The position numbers and the translations under genes are program-made. From Roseiarcus sp963809245 (GTDB lineage Bacteria; Pseudomonadota; Alphaproteobacteria; Rhizobiales; Beijerinckiaceae): 64,000 bases of DNA. The DNA lies in NCBI GenBank assembly GCA_963809245.1, contig CAWEIU010000003.1, forward strand, positions 620,001 to 684,000, read 5' to 3'. Positions 35,544 through 45,000 of the stretch are shown piece by piece. Position 1 is the first letter of the stretch. Each line of letters opens with the position of its first letter. The notes below the pieces were generated by a model. It worked only from the letters and a program-made list of their open reading frames with translations, was not told the origin of the DNA and searched no databases.

Positions 35544-35855
35544 ATGGCGAACAACAAATATGTGTTCCTCTACACGGGCGGCGACATGCCGCGCAGTGAA
35601 GCCGAAGGCAAGGCGATGATGGACGCCTGGATGGCGTGGTTCGGCAAGGCCGGCCCTGCAATCGTCGACGGCGGTGCGCCCCTCGCGCCCGGCGGAAAGC
35701 TAGTCGGCAAGGCAAAGGCGAGCGGCGCCAGCGGCTATTCGATCGTCAGCGCCGACAGCCTTGAGGCCGCCGTCAAGCTGACCGACAACCACCCCCATCT
35801 GGCTCATGGCGGCGGGATCGAAGTGCTCGAGTGCGTGAAAGTACCGGGGATGTGA
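35544..35855 (+). CDS. YCII/DGPF-domain protein
   Basis: The protein is 103 aa. KYVFLYTGGDMPRSEAEGKA, WMAWFGKAGPAIVDGGAPL and GYSIVSADSLEAAVKLTDNH match the YCII-related/DGPF family often encoded beside AHSA1 proteins and ECF sigma factors. The start ATG at 35544 has GGAGGAG 10 bases upstream; an in-frame GTG at 35526 is less likely. It lies 82 bases after the DUF899 gene. It continues the ArsR-led run. Confidence 0.83.
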   Translation: MANNKYVFLYTGGDMPRSEAEGKAMMDAWMAWFGKAGPAIVDGGAPLAPGGKLVGKAKASGASGYSIVSADSLEAAVKLTDNHPHLAHGGGIEVLECVKVPGM

Positions 35856-35958
35856 TCGTCCAATCGCGGCTGGCGACGCTATGCCGCAGGAGGAACGGTT
35901 GACGCTGGGGTATGAGGTTGCTTGGCTCGCTGGCGACCCCATGCCTCAGAGGCCCTTC

Positions 35959-36441
35959 ATGAAACGCAGCGATCTCACGGAAAAAATTCTCGACATCAAG
36001 CGCGAGCAGTGCTGGACGTGGAAATTCGTCGCCGCCGAAATCGGCGGCATGTCCGACGTCCTGGTGGTCGGCGCCCTGCTTGGGCAGATGAAGCTGACGA
36101 AGCCGCAGTGCGAGCGGGCCGCAAAGCTGTTCGGCCTGACGAAGAGCGAAGAACGCATGCTCAACGAGGTCCCCGTGCGCGGCTCGCCGATGCCGCCCAC
36201 CGACCCGCTGATCTATCGCTTCTACGAAATGGTGATGGTCAACGGCCCCGCCTGGAAGGCGCTGATCGAGGAGGAATTCGGCGACGGCATCATGTCGGCG
36301 ATCGACTTCGACGTGCATTTCGAGCGCCAGCCCGACCCCAAGGGCGACCGCGTCAAGTTGACCATGTCCGGCAAGTTCCTGCCGTACAAATACTATGGCG
36401 CGGGCGATAACGAGCAGGCGCTGGGGTATAAGGAGGAGTAA
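35959..36441 (+). CDS. cynS: Cyanate hydratase (cyanase)
   Basis: Cyanase converts cyanate and bicarbonate to carbamate, and so ammonia and CO2. The protein is 160 aa with the start ATG at 35959 (MKRSDLTEKILDIKREQ), chosen for AGAGG 7 bases upstream and family length. The N-terminal helical POU-like domain precedes the catalytic block PTDPLIYRFYEMVMVNG (Arg and Glu of the active site) and FGDGIMSAIDFDV (catalytic Ser). The C-terminus KLTMSGKFLPYKYYG is typical. There is no cynT or transporter beside it. It is 103 bases after the YCII gene, so operon membership is uncertain. Convergent with the nucleoside phosphorylase across a strong hairpin. Confidence 0.93.
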   Translation: MKRSDLTEKILDIKREQCWTWKFVAAEIGGMSDVLVVGALLGQMKLTKPQCERAAKLFGLTKSEERMLNEVPVRGSPMPPTDPLIYRFYEMVMVNGPAWKALIEEEFGDGIMSAIDFDVHFERQPDPKGDRVKLTMSGKFLPYKYYGAGDNEQALGYKEE

Positions 36442-36475
36442 GGAGCGGGAAAGCAGGCCCCCTCCTCAGACGAAG

Positions 36476-36555
36476 ACCTGCAGCGGTTGTCTGGCCCCGC
36501 TTTCGCGGGGGTGACAACCGCGGCACGTCGACCGAAAAGCAAAATGCTTTAGGCG
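36476..36555. repeat. Dispersed 80-bp repeat, copy B
   Basis: Aligns with copy A at 19603-19682 and shares the hairpin core with 54473-54503. Its 3' end (AAGCAAAATGCTTTAGGCG) overlaps the stop of the nucleoside phosphorylase gene, so the repeat supplies the last codons of that gene. Confidence 0.72.
36485..36519. terminator. Bidirectional hairpin between cynS and the nucleoside phosphorylase
   Basis: The outer arms GGTTGTC (36485-36491) and GACAACC (36513-36519) enclose the perfect inner stem CCCCGC-TTTC-GCGGGG (36495-36510). It sits between two convergent genes and is a good candidate for a shared transcription terminator, although T-runs are weak. Confidence 0.6.
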
Positions 36556-37379
36556 TTTGCAAGAGACGGGAAGAAATGCCGCTTGCCCGCCGCGGTCTTC
36601 TTCGCGTCCCACCCCGCGAGGATGACGACCGCGCGGCTGGCGACGGCGCAGCAACGCTTGATCAATTCGGCAGAGTCGGCTCGCTGCCGCGTGACGCGGT
36701 TTGCGCCAACCGAGCAGATCATGCCGCCGCGAAAGCCGAACAGCTGAGCGAGCGTGAAAATGGTCGCGGCTTCCATCTCGAAATTGGCGACCTTGGCGCG
36801 CGTCAGATCCTCGATGACATGGTCCATCTTCGACTGCCAGAACCCGCCCGGCATCGGATTGACCTCGCCGGCGTAGAAACTGTCGACGCTGGCGGCGAGG
36901 CCAAGGTGATACCGTTCGCCCATTTCCTCCGCGGCTTCGATCAGCGCCATCAGCACTTCGTGATTGGCCACTGCCGGATAAGACTTGTCGACATAGGCGT
37001 CGACGGTCCCCGTCAGGCGCAGCGCGCCGGTGGAGATGACCAGATCGCCGGGTTCGATCTCCGGCTGCAGCGCCGCGCACGAGCCGACGCGAATGAAGGT
37101 GTCGGCGCCGCAGTTCGAAAGTTCGACTATGGCGATGTCCGTGGACGGACCGCCGACGCCATGGGAACAGGCGGTGATATCGACGCCGCTGAGCTTGCCG
37201 CGCGCGGTTCGGAATTCGCGGAAATGGGCGACCTCCTCGTAGCTGTCCCAACTGCCGCCGACCACCGGGACGCGGCCGGGGTCGCCCGGCGTCAAGACGT
37301 AGCGGGACACATCTCCGGGCTTGATCTTCAGGTGCATCTGCACCCCGCCGGGATGAATGGGAGTGTGTTGAACGTTCAT
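36549..37379 (-). CDS. Nucleoside phosphorylase, uridine-phosphorylase-like
   Basis: The protein is 276 aa starting at the ATG at 37379 (MNVQHTPIHPGG). The PNP/UDP family is shown by RYVLTPGDPGRVPVVG (phosphate-binding loop, about 29-44), ITACSHGVGGPSTDIAIVEL (about 69-88), FIRVGSCAALQPEIEPGDLV (about 96-115) and the ribose-binding NFEMEAATIFTLAQLFG. These enzymes split nucleosides to base and ribose-1-phosphate. Uridine is the best guess, not proved. It is 22 bases downstream of the ABC substrate-binding gene, so the transporter probably imports its substrate. The last codons come from a dispersed repeat. Confidence 0.85.
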   Translation of the reverse strand: MNVQHTPIHPGGVQMHLKIKPGDVSRYVLTPGDPGRVPVVGGSWDSYEEVAHFREFRTARGKLSGVDITACSHGVGGPSTDIAIVELSNCGADTFIRVGSCAALQPEIEPGDLVISTGALRLTGTVDAYVDKSYPAVANHEVLMALIEAAEEMGERYHLGLAASVDSFYAGEVNPMPGGFWQSKMDHVIEDLTRAKVANFEMEAATIFTLAQLFGFRGGMICSVGANRVTRQRADSAELIKRCCAVASRAVVILAGWDAKKTAAGKRHFFPSLANA

Positions 37380-37401
37380 AGCAGCGCGCCCTTTCAGAAT
37401 G

Positions 37402-38367
37402 TTACTGCGCTTTGATAAAGTCGGTCGAATAGAGCTTTCGGACATCGACATCGGTCTTCAGGCCACCGAACTCGTGCAGCGTCGAAACCGTGTCCTGAAT
37501 GACCTCGGGCTCAAACGCGCAGACGCCGTTCTTCCTGGAAAAGTCGGTGTAGACGTAGCTCTCCTCCAGGGCGAGCTGGGCCTTCTGCTGCGCCCGATCG
37601 AGCTGATTGTTCAGGCCGACGACCGTATTGACCGTCTCGTCCTGATGTTGAAAGGCGTAGTCGTATCCCTTCTGGGTCGCGGCGACGAAGCGCCGGACGA
37701 GATCAGGGTTCTTTTCGACGATCTTTCGCGTGGTGAAGACGACTTCGAGATAAGACTTCACGCCGTAGTCGGACGGCAAGATCACCGACGTCTTCTTTCC
37801 CTGCATTTCGACGGCGACCGCTTCGTTGATCGCAAAGCCGGTCTTGGCGTCCACCGAGCCGTTGAGAAGCAATTCCGTGCTGGGGGAAACGACCAGTTGG
37901 ATCTTGTCGAGCGGCACGCCAGCCTTGGCCAGCATCGCCTTCGTCAACACCCAGGGGCCGCCCTCATTGTAGGCGAGCCGCTTGCCGGCGAGGTCGGCTG
38001 GGGTCTTGATGCCGGACGAAGCCAAGGCGATGACGCCGGCGGCGTGGCGCTGAAAGCAGGCGGCCACCATGACGAGGTCCATCCCGCCCGCATCGCCCAT
38101 GACGATCTGGGTGACGTCGTTGGTGCCGAAAGTGTTGGCGCCGGAGGCCACCAGCGCCGTCGAGTTGAGGTTGGGGCCGCCCGGCTGGATGTCCACGTTC
38201 AATCCGGCGTCCCGGTAGAAGCCCTTCGCCTTGGCCATGACATAGCCCGCGGACTGAACGTTGAGCAGCCAGGGCAGCCGCAGCGAAACATCGTCCATCG
38301 CCCACGCGGCCGGACTCAGCGCCACCAGGCACAACAACGAAGCAAGGACCTTCGTCAAAGACTTCAT
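37402..38367 (-). CDS. ABC transporter substrate-binding protein, NMT1/THI5-like
   Basis: The protein is 321 aa with a signal peptide (KVLASLLCLVALSPAAWA, residues 6-23). The NMT1/THI5/SsuA-like periplasmic fold is shown by LRLPWLLNVQSAGYVMAKAK (about 30-49), GFYRDAGLNVDIQPGG, ADLAGKRLAYNEGGPWVLT, and SYLEVVFTTRKIVEKNPDLV. This family binds pyrimidines, thiamine precursors, riboflavin, alkanesulfonates or nitrate. The adjacent nucleoside phosphorylase points to a pyrimidine nucleoside or base here; that is inference. Confidence 0.87.
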   Translation of the reverse strand: MKSLTKVLASLLCLVALSPAAWAMDDVSLRLPWLLNVQSAGYVMAKAKGFYRDAGLNVDIQPGGPNLNSTALVASGANTFGTNDVTQIVMGDAGGMDLVMVAACFQRHAAGVIALASSGIKTPADLAGKRLAYNEGGPWVLTKAMLAKAGVPLDKIQLVVSPSTELLLNGSVDAKTGFAINEAVAVEMQGKKTSVILPSDYGVKSYLEVVFTTRKIVEKNPDLVRRFVAATQKGYDYAFQHQDETVNTVVGLNNQLDRAQQKAQLALEESYVYTDFSRKNGVCAFEPEVIQDTVSTLHEFGGLKTDVDVRKLYSTDFIKAQ

Positions 38368-38395
38368 GACTTCCTCCCCTGAGATGATTGGTTGG

Positions 38396-39202
38396 TCAGG
38401 CGTCCATGCTGGCCTCCGGCCAGAACAGGCAAAGTTTCTCCACGGCTATGACGAGGTAGAACATCAGGATGGTCGCGATGGAGGAGACGACGATCGCGGA
38501 GAACAACATCGCCGCGTCTTGCTGATAGCCGGCCGTGACGATGACGGTTCCAATGCCGAGATTGGCGCCAGTGAACTCCGCGACGATCGCGCCGATCACT
38601 GCGGTGCTCGAACTGATCTTTGCCGCGGCGAAAATATAGGGGAGCGCGGCGTAGAGCCGCGCGTGGCGGAAGGTCTGCCCGCGCGAGGCGCCGATGATCG
38701 CCAGGAACTCGAGGGACTGGCGATCAACGGTCCTGAACCCCTTCACGGCGTTGACGAGCGTCGGGAAGAAACAGGCGATCGCGGCGATCGCAACCTTGGG
38801 AGCCAGTCCGAAACCCAGCCAGATCGTCAGCAGCGGCGCGATCGCCAGGATCGGTATCGCCTTGAGGATAATCGCCCAGGGAAAGAGCGCCCGCTCCGCC
38901 GTTCTGGAGTAGAGGAAGAGGACGGCCAGCAGCGCCGCAAACGCCGTGCCGATGACGAAGCCGAGCACGGCCGCCGTCATCGTCGAAACGAGATTCTGCA
39001 GCAGCATCTCGCGGGATTCGAACATCTTGACGGCGATCGCGCTCGGCGCCGGCAGCAGGTAGGCGGGGACGGAGAACATCCGGACGGCGCCTTCCCACAC
39101 GAGCCCGACGCCCAGGAAGATCAGCACAGCCGGCGCCAGTTCGGCGACCTTGGAAGCCCAGGCATAGAAGCGGGGCTGCCGCGAAACGAGCTCATTGCTC
39201 AT
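38396..39202 (-). CDS. ABC transporter permease
   Basis: The protein is 268 aa from the ATG at 39202 (MSNELVSRQPRF), which overlaps the ATPase gene by 11 bases. There are six hydrophobic segments. The BPD-transport-system EAA-like loop is FKAIPIL-to-GFRTVDRQSLEFLAIIGASR (about residues 120-170), where the cytoplasmic coupling motif LEFLAIIGASRGQTFRHARL lies. It is of the SsuC/TauC/ThiX type. The substrate-binding gene follows after 28 bases. Confidence 0.88.
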   Translation of the reverse strand: MSNELVSRQPRFYAWASKVAELAPAVLIFLGVGLVWEGAVRMFSVPAYLLPAPSAIAVKMFESREMLLQNLVSTMTAAVLGFVIGTAFAALLAVLFLYSRTAERALFPWAIILKAIPILAIAPLLTIWLGFGLAPKVAIAAIACFFPTLVNAVKGFRTVDRQSLEFLAIIGASRGQTFRHARLYAALPYIFAAAKISSSTAVIGAIVAEFTGANLGIGTVIVTAGYQQDAAMLFSAIVVSSIATILMFYLVIAVEKLCLFWPEASMDA

Positions 39203-40037
39203 TGAGCAGCGCCTCCAGCGCTTCGATCTGGCGAACATAGGCGGGACTTGAGCGAAGCGCGGGATCGGCCGCACGGGGATAGACGACCGGCACGATCGAC
39301 TTCACGCGCCCCGGCCGCGGCGCCATCACGACGATCCGGTCCGAGAGATAAAGCGCCTCGGAGAGGGAATGCGTGACGAATACGACCGTCAGGCTGCGCG
39401 CCTTCCAGATGCCGATGAGCTCATCGTGCATTTCACGGCGCGTAAATTCATCGAGCGCCCCAAAAGGCTCGTCCATCAGCAGAATTTCGGGCTCGTAGGA
39501 AAGCGCGCGGGCGATCGAGACCCGCTGTCGCATGCCGCCTGAAAGTTGCGCCGGATAATGGTCGCCGAATCCCTCGAGGCGCACCAGGGATAACAGTTCG
39601 CTTACCCGGCGGCGCCGCTCCGCCGCCGTCCCCACGCCTAGCACCTCAAGCGGCAGCTCGATGTTTTGCCGGACCGTCTTCCAGGCGAAGAGGCTGGCGT
39701 CCTGAAAGACGAAGCCGAACTTGCGCCGGCGCTGATAGTCGGCGCTGGAAAAGCCGCCGATCCGGACTTGGCCCTTGTTCGGCGGTATCAGATTGCTGAT
39801 TGCACGCAGGAGCGTGGACTTGCCGCAACCGCTGCGCCCTACGATCGAAACGAACTCGTTACGGCCGACATTGAGGCTGACGTCGGCGAGCGCGTCGATC
39901 ACGCCGCCGCGCGAAGGAAACGAAACGGAGACGCTGTCGATCTCGACGGCCGGAAGGGAATGGTCGATCGACAGCCGCGCGGCAATATCAGCATGCTTCT
40001 GCGCGACGTCCCCCTGCAGGTCGCTGGACGATCCCAA
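39192..40037 (-). CDS. ABC transporter ATP-binding protein
   Basis: The ATPase has Walker A VGRSGCGKSTLLRAISNL, Q-loop FVFQDASLFAWKTVRQN, signature LSGGMRQRVSIARAL, Walker B ILLMDEPFGALDE and switch His in FVTHSLSEALYLSDR, all intact. I prefer the TTG at 40037, which has GGGGAGG 7 bases upstream. A GTG at 40091 would add 18 residues but has no ribosome binding site. It is the first gene of the transporter-phosphorylase operon and is divergent from a LysR gene. Confidence 0.88.
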   Translation of the reverse strand: MGSSSDLQGDVAQKHADIAARLSIDHSLPAVEIDSVSVSFPSRGGVIDALADVSLNVGRNEFVSIVGRSGCGKSTLLRAISNLIPPNKGQVRIGGFSSADYQRRRKFGFVFQDASLFAWKTVRQNIELPLEVLGVGTAAERRRRVSELLSLVRLEGFGDHYPAQLSGGMRQRVSIARALSYEPEILLMDEPFGALDEFTRREMHDELIGIWKARSLTVVFVTHSLSEALYLSDRIVVMAPRPGRVKSIVPVVYPRAADPALRSSPAYVRQIEALEALLNEQ

Positions 40038-40173
40038 AAACAACGCCTCCCCTGCACTGCCGCCGCGTTCGGCTCGTCGCTTGGCTGTCACAGAGTAGTC
40101 GCAACAAAAAAGGTTGCACTAGCATCATTTTTTGCGCTCACTGGTCGAAATATTCGCTCAGGGGAGGATGCGC

Positions 40174-41124
40174 GTGGCCGGCATGCTGCGAACCGGATTG
40201 CGTTATTTCGAGCACGCCTGCCGCCTCGGCTCGATCAGAAAGGCCGCCGACAAGCTTCATGTCGCCTCATCGGCGGTCAACCGGCAGTTGCTTCTCCTCG
40301 AAGGCGAGTTCGGCGTCGAACTGTTCGAGCGCCTGCCGCGCGGCATCCGGCCGACGGCGGCCGGCGACGTGCTGCTCGGGCATGTCCGGCGCTGGAATCG
40401 CGAGAGCGTTCTGCTCAGGCAGGAGATCGGCAGCCTGCGCGACGGCGTTCGCGGCACGATCCGGATCGCCGCCGCGGAAACCTTCACCGAAGATGTCTTG
40501 CCGCGGGCGATGACAAAGCTGCAGGCGCAATACCCGCATGTCGACTTCACGCTGATCTCGGGGGACAACCACAGGATCACCAACGAGTTGCTCACCAAGG
40601 ACGCCGACGTCGTCCTCGTCTACGACGCCAGCGAGAACATCAGGGCGGAGATCATTGAAACCGCCAGCGAGCCGATCGGGATCATCGCAACGCCGGATCA
40701 TCCCCTGGCGAGCCGTTCGGTCCTGACGCTGGAGGACTGCGCCGAATATCCGTTGATCGCTCCAGGGCAGGACTGGCTGACCAACAGCGCGCTCAACATC
40801 CTGTTCCAGCAACCCGACGCGCTTGGCCGTATCGTCGCTTATGCGGAACGCCCCGGAATTTTGAAAGCGCTCGTGCGCGCCGGACTTGGGATCGCCTTCC
40901 TCTCGTCGCTCGGCGTCGAAAAGGAAGTCGGCGAGGGAAAGCTGATTTGGCTCCCGCTCGCCAAGGGCGTGCTCGAACCGGCCCGCATCACCCTCATGGC
41001 GCCGAAAGGACGCCCCCAGCCCAGCTATCTCTCGGCGTTCATCGAGATCCTCAGAGCCGAGTTCAAGGATTACGTACGGGTCAACACGCGCTCGGGATCG
41101 GGCGTGGCGGGACGGAAGCGCTGA
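40174..41124 (+). CDS. LysR-family transcriptional regulator
   Basis: The protein is about 316 aa. The N-terminal helix-turn-helix is LRYFEHACRLGSIRKAADKL then VASSAVNRQLLLLEGEFG. The C-terminal co-inducer domain has GVRGTIRIAAAETFTEDVLP and LVRAGLGIAFLSSLGVEKEV. The start is uncertain: GGGGAGG at 40161-40167 is spaced 6 bases from GTG 40174, but ATG 40168 and ATG 40183 are alternatives. It is divergent from the NMT1-type transporter operon, so it probably regulates it in response to the imported compound. Confidence 0.87.
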   Translation: MAGMLRTGLRYFEHACRLGSIRKAADKLHVASSAVNRQLLLLEGEFGVELFERLPRGIRPTAAGDVLLGHVRRWNRESVLLRQEIGSLRDGVRGTIRIAAAETFTEDVLPRAMTKLQAQYPHVDFTLISGDNHRITNELLTKDADVVLVYDASENIRAEIIETASEPIGIIATPDHPLASRSVLTLEDCAEYPLIAPGQDWLTNSALNILFQQPDALGRIVAYAERPGILKALVRAGLGIAFLSSLGVEKEVGEGKLIWLPLAKGVLEPARITLMAPKGRPQPSYLSAFIEILRAEFKDYVRVNTRSGSGVAGRKR

Positions 41125-41531
41125 GGTCGCCGCCTCGCGAAGACGCCGCCGCCCACCAGATTCGGCTTGTCGGCCTCAGAGCGCAGCCGCCGCGCAAGCC
41201 GAGCGAGGTCTCCTCCGACCGCTTCTACGAATTCTGCGCGTAGTGAGGTGAACTATAGTATTGGTTCTGACATAAACGTTCGCGATCTGCCGATCCTACA
41301 ATAATATGATTATTTCCTTAGCGTTTAGAGGCGCCTGTTCAAGCAGGTAAGGCTGTGATACATTCTTATCCACAACCGATGCATATCGCTGCTGTATTCG
41401 TCGGAAGGAACCGGCCGCGTGATTGCGGGCTGGAAGTTAAAGCAGTTTCTTCATTTTTTTCAATTGCTTGGCTGTGCCAGCGATTGCTTGGCGTGGACGA
41501 GGCGTCGAAAATAGAGGACAGGGAGGAGTAA
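41125..41531. other. Gene-free stretch, locally AT-rich
   Basis: About 400 bases. The part from 41250 to 41470 is clearly more AT-rich than the surroundings. I find no tRNA, no recognisable structured RNA and no clear inverted repeat. It must contain the promoter of the small gene at 41532. Confidence 0.5.
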
Positions 41532-41834
41532 ATGGTGACGCGTGAGATCGTTCATACCTGCTCGAACGCTCACGTCGCTCGCGCTGCGCTCATGTCGATT
41601 GGCGGCGACTTCGCCAGAGACGTCGCCGCGGTGGCGCGTCGTCGGAACGTCCCGGAGGGCGTTCTGGTCGCGAGTGTCGTAAAAGACTTCTCGCGCCGAG
41701 CGCGGAAGGAACAATGGGACGCCCTGCGCCAAGCGTCCCAACGCGCCGATCAGCCGATCCTCTCCGGACTGCGCTTCATCGTGCAATCGAACCTCTTCCA
41801 GGACAAAGCGGCCGAGGCATGCGCGCAGGCGTAA
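41532..41834 (+). CDS. Small protein of unknown function (100 aa)
   Basis: I do not recognise this family. It is supported as a gene by GGGAGGAG 4 bases before the ATG and by a clean frame on an AT-rich promoter region. The protein is basic and mostly helical by appearance, with no signal peptide or membrane segment. Segments VARRRNVPEGVLVASVVKDF and SRRARKEQWDALRQASQRAD look like a small DNA- or RNA-associated helical domain, but that is only an impression. It stands alone, between a LysR gene and the 3' end of nrdJ. Confidence 0.65.
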   Translation: MVTREIVHTCSNAHVARAALMSIGGDFARDVAAVARRRNVPEGVLVASVVKDFSRRARKEQWDALRQASQRADQPILSGLRFIVQSNLFQDKAAEACAQA

Positions 41835-41872
41835 GGGGGCGCGGCGCAAATTGAAACCTGAAACGCCCCACC

Positions 41873-42034
41873 CGTCATGACCGGGCTTGTCCCGGTCATC
41901 CACGCCGTTCAGCGGCGACGCCGCTTCAGAATTCGAGCGACGGCTCCGGCGCTCGGTGCAGAAACGCACGCTTCCGTTAAATTTTCTCCAGGCGGCGCCG
42001 CGTGGATGCCGGGCACAAGGCCGGGCAAGACGGC
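41873..42034. repeat. REP-doublet (BIME-like) element 1
   Basis: The left arm holds a perfect hairpin ATGACCGGG-CTTGT-CCCGGTCAT (41877-41899) followed by CCACGCCG. The right arm (about 41997-42034) is an inverted, degenerate copy, reading GTGGATGCCGGGCACAAGG then CCGGGCAAGACGG. The core between arms is unrelated. The same arms recur at 51636-51745. It lies between the small gene and the nrdJ 3' end and may end transcription from both sides. Confidence 0.75.
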
Positions 42035-42063
42035 GGGAGGCGCGCTTCGAATCGTCGTTGTTC

Positions 42064-45000
42064 CTAGGACCTCACGAGCACCCCGTCGTCCCCCCGCACG
42101 TCTCGCACTTCAAGCACGTGCCGTTCCGCACCATCGTAAAGTTCCCGCACTCCGGGCAGGCCTCGCCGACATAGCCTTTCATGCGCGCTTCGGCGCGGCG
42201 GTCGGCGGCGGTCTCTGCGGCGGGGGTGGAGGCGACGCCGCCCATGGTCGCGGGCGGCTCTTCGAGTGCGCCCTTCAGCGCCGTCGCGCCCTGCGTATAG
42301 ACGCTCTGCGCGCCCGAACCGCCAACCGAATGGATCGCCGGCGCTTCGCCGCCGACGCCGCCGCGCACCAGCATCAGCTTGTCGGTCTTGGAGCGCAGCA
42401 GGCCGCGCGAGACGAGCGCGGTCGCCGAATGCCCGCCGCCGCTCGGCGCGCGGCTCTCGTCGACGCCGCCGCCGAGCACGGTATTGCCGACCTCGTCGGG
42501 CGAGACATGCGCCAGATCCATGCGGCCGAGATAGGAGATCGCCAGTTCGCGGAAGACGTAGTCGAGGATCGACGTCGCGTTCTTGATCGCGTCGTTGCCC
42601 TGCACCGAGACCCGCCGGCTCGAAGCGGGTGAAGGTGAAGGCCTCGACAAATTCTTCCAGCGGCACGCCGTATTGCAGGCCGAGCGAGATGGCGATGGCG
42701 AAATTGTTCATCAGCGAGCGGAAGGCGGCGCCTTCCTTGTGCATGTCGATGAAAATTTCACCCAGGCGCCCGTCCTCATATTCGCCGGTGTGCAGATAGA
42801 CCTTGTGGCCGCCGACCACCGCCTTCTGGATGTAGCTCTTGCGGCGGTTGGGCAGCTTTTCGCGCTCGCGCCGGCGCTCGACGCGCTCGACCACGCGCTC
42901 GACGATCCGCTCCGCCACCGCGGCGGCGCGCGCCGGCATGGACTGGGCGAGCAGCGCGTCGATCGCCTCGTCGTCCTCGTCGTCGTTCTCGATCAACTGG
43001 GCGTTGAGCGGTTGCGACAGCTTCGAGCCGTCGCGATAGAGCGCGTTCGCCTTCAGGCCGAGCCGCCAGGACAGCATGTAGGCGTCCTTGCAGTCCTCGA
43101 CCGTCGCGTCGTTGGGCATGTTGATCGTCTTGGAGATCGCGCCGGTGATGAAGGGCTGCGCCGCCGCCATCATGCGGATGTGGCTCTCGACCGAGAGATA
43201 GCGCTTGCCGGTGCGCCCGCACGGATTGGCGCAATCGAAGACGGCGTAGTGCTCCAGCTTGAGATGAGGCGCGCCTTCGAGCGTCATCGCGCCGCAGATG
43301 TGGACGTTGGCCGCGTCGATCTCGCTCTTGGAGAAGCCGATCGCCGCCAGCAGGTCGAAGCCCGGCTCATCCAACCTCTCAGCCGGAACTTTGAGTGTTT
43401 GCGTAAGGAAATCAGCGCCTAACGTCCATTTGTTGAAGACGAAGCGGATATCGAAGGCGCTCGCCAGCGCAGCTTCAACCTTTGTGAGAGCCGCGTCGGT
43501 GAAGCCTTTGGCGCGCAACGAAGACGCGTTGACGCCGGGGGCTTGGCCGAGCGACGCGTGACCGACCGCATAGGCGACGATCTCGGCGATCGCGCCCTCG
43601 CCGTAGCCGAGCGCGCGCAGCGCTTCCGGCACCGAGCGGTTGATGATCTTGAAGTAGCCGCCGCCGGCGAGCTTCTTGAATTTGACCAGCGCGAAATCGG
43701 GTTCGATGCCGGTGGTGTCGCAATCCATCACGAGGCCGATCGTGCCGGTCGGGGCGACGACGGAGACCTGCGCGTTGCGATAGCCGTGCTCGGCGCCGAG
43801 CGCCAAAGCGTCACGCCAGGCGCCGCGCGCCGCCGCCGACAGGCCGGACCATGCGACGCCGGCGTTGTCGAGCGAAGCGTGGTCGAGCGGCGTCGGGGCG
43901 ATCGACAGCGCTTCGTAGCCGTCCGCCTCGCCTTCGGCGGCGCGCTTGTGGTTGCGGATGACGCGCAGCATCGCATCGGCGTTGGGCTTGTGGCCTGGGA
44001 AGGCGCCGAGCTTGGCGGCGATTTCCGCCGAGGTCGCATAGGCGCGGCCGGTCATGATCGCCGAGAGCGCGCCGCAGATCGCCCGCGCCTCGTCGCTGTC
44101 ATAGGCGATGCCGCAGGACATCAAGAGGCCGCCGATGTTGGCGTAGCCGAGGCCGAGCGTGCGGTACTCATAGGAGAGGCGCGCGATCTCCTTGGAGGGG
44201 AACTGCGCCATGGTGACGGAGATTTCGAGCGTCAGCGTCCACAGCCGGACCGCGTGCTCGTAGGAGGCGACGTCGAACACGCGCGTCTCGGGGTCGCGGA
44301 ACGGCAACAGGTTCAGCGAGGCCAGATTGCAGGCGGTGTCGTCGAGGAACATGTATTCCGAGCACGGATTGCTGGCGCGGATCGGCCCCGACGCCGGGCA
44401 GGTGTGCCAGTCGTTGATGGTCGTGTGATATTGCAGGCCCGGATCGGCCGAGGCCCAGGCGGCGTAGCCGATCTTCTCCCAGAGGTCGCGCGCCTTGATC
44501 GTCTTGTGGATCTTGCCGTCGAGCCGGCGCGTGAGGTTCCATTCGCCGCCCGTCTCCACCGCATGGAGGAAGGCGTCGGTGACGCGCACCGAATTGTTCG
44601 AGTTCTGGCCGGAGACGGTCAGATAGGCCTCCGACTCCCAATCGGTGTCGTAGGTGTCGAAGTCGAGCTGGGTGTAGCCCTGGCGCGCGAACTGGACGAT
44701 GCGCTTGATCATGCCGTCCGGCACGTCGTCGCGCCGCGCCAGCTTCACCTCGCGCTTGAGCGCCGGGTTCTTCTCGATGTTGAAGCAATCATCGCCCGGC
44801 CCCTCGCAATTGACGCAGGCCCTGAGGATCGCCTTGAGGTGGCGCTTGACGATCTTGGAGCCGGTCACCATCGCGGCGACCTTCTGCTCCTCCTTCACCT
44901 TCCAATCGATGTAGCCCTCGATGTCCGGGTGATCGGCGTCGACCACCACCATCTTGGCGGCGCGGCGCGTCGTGCCGCCCGACTTGATCGCGCCCGCCGC

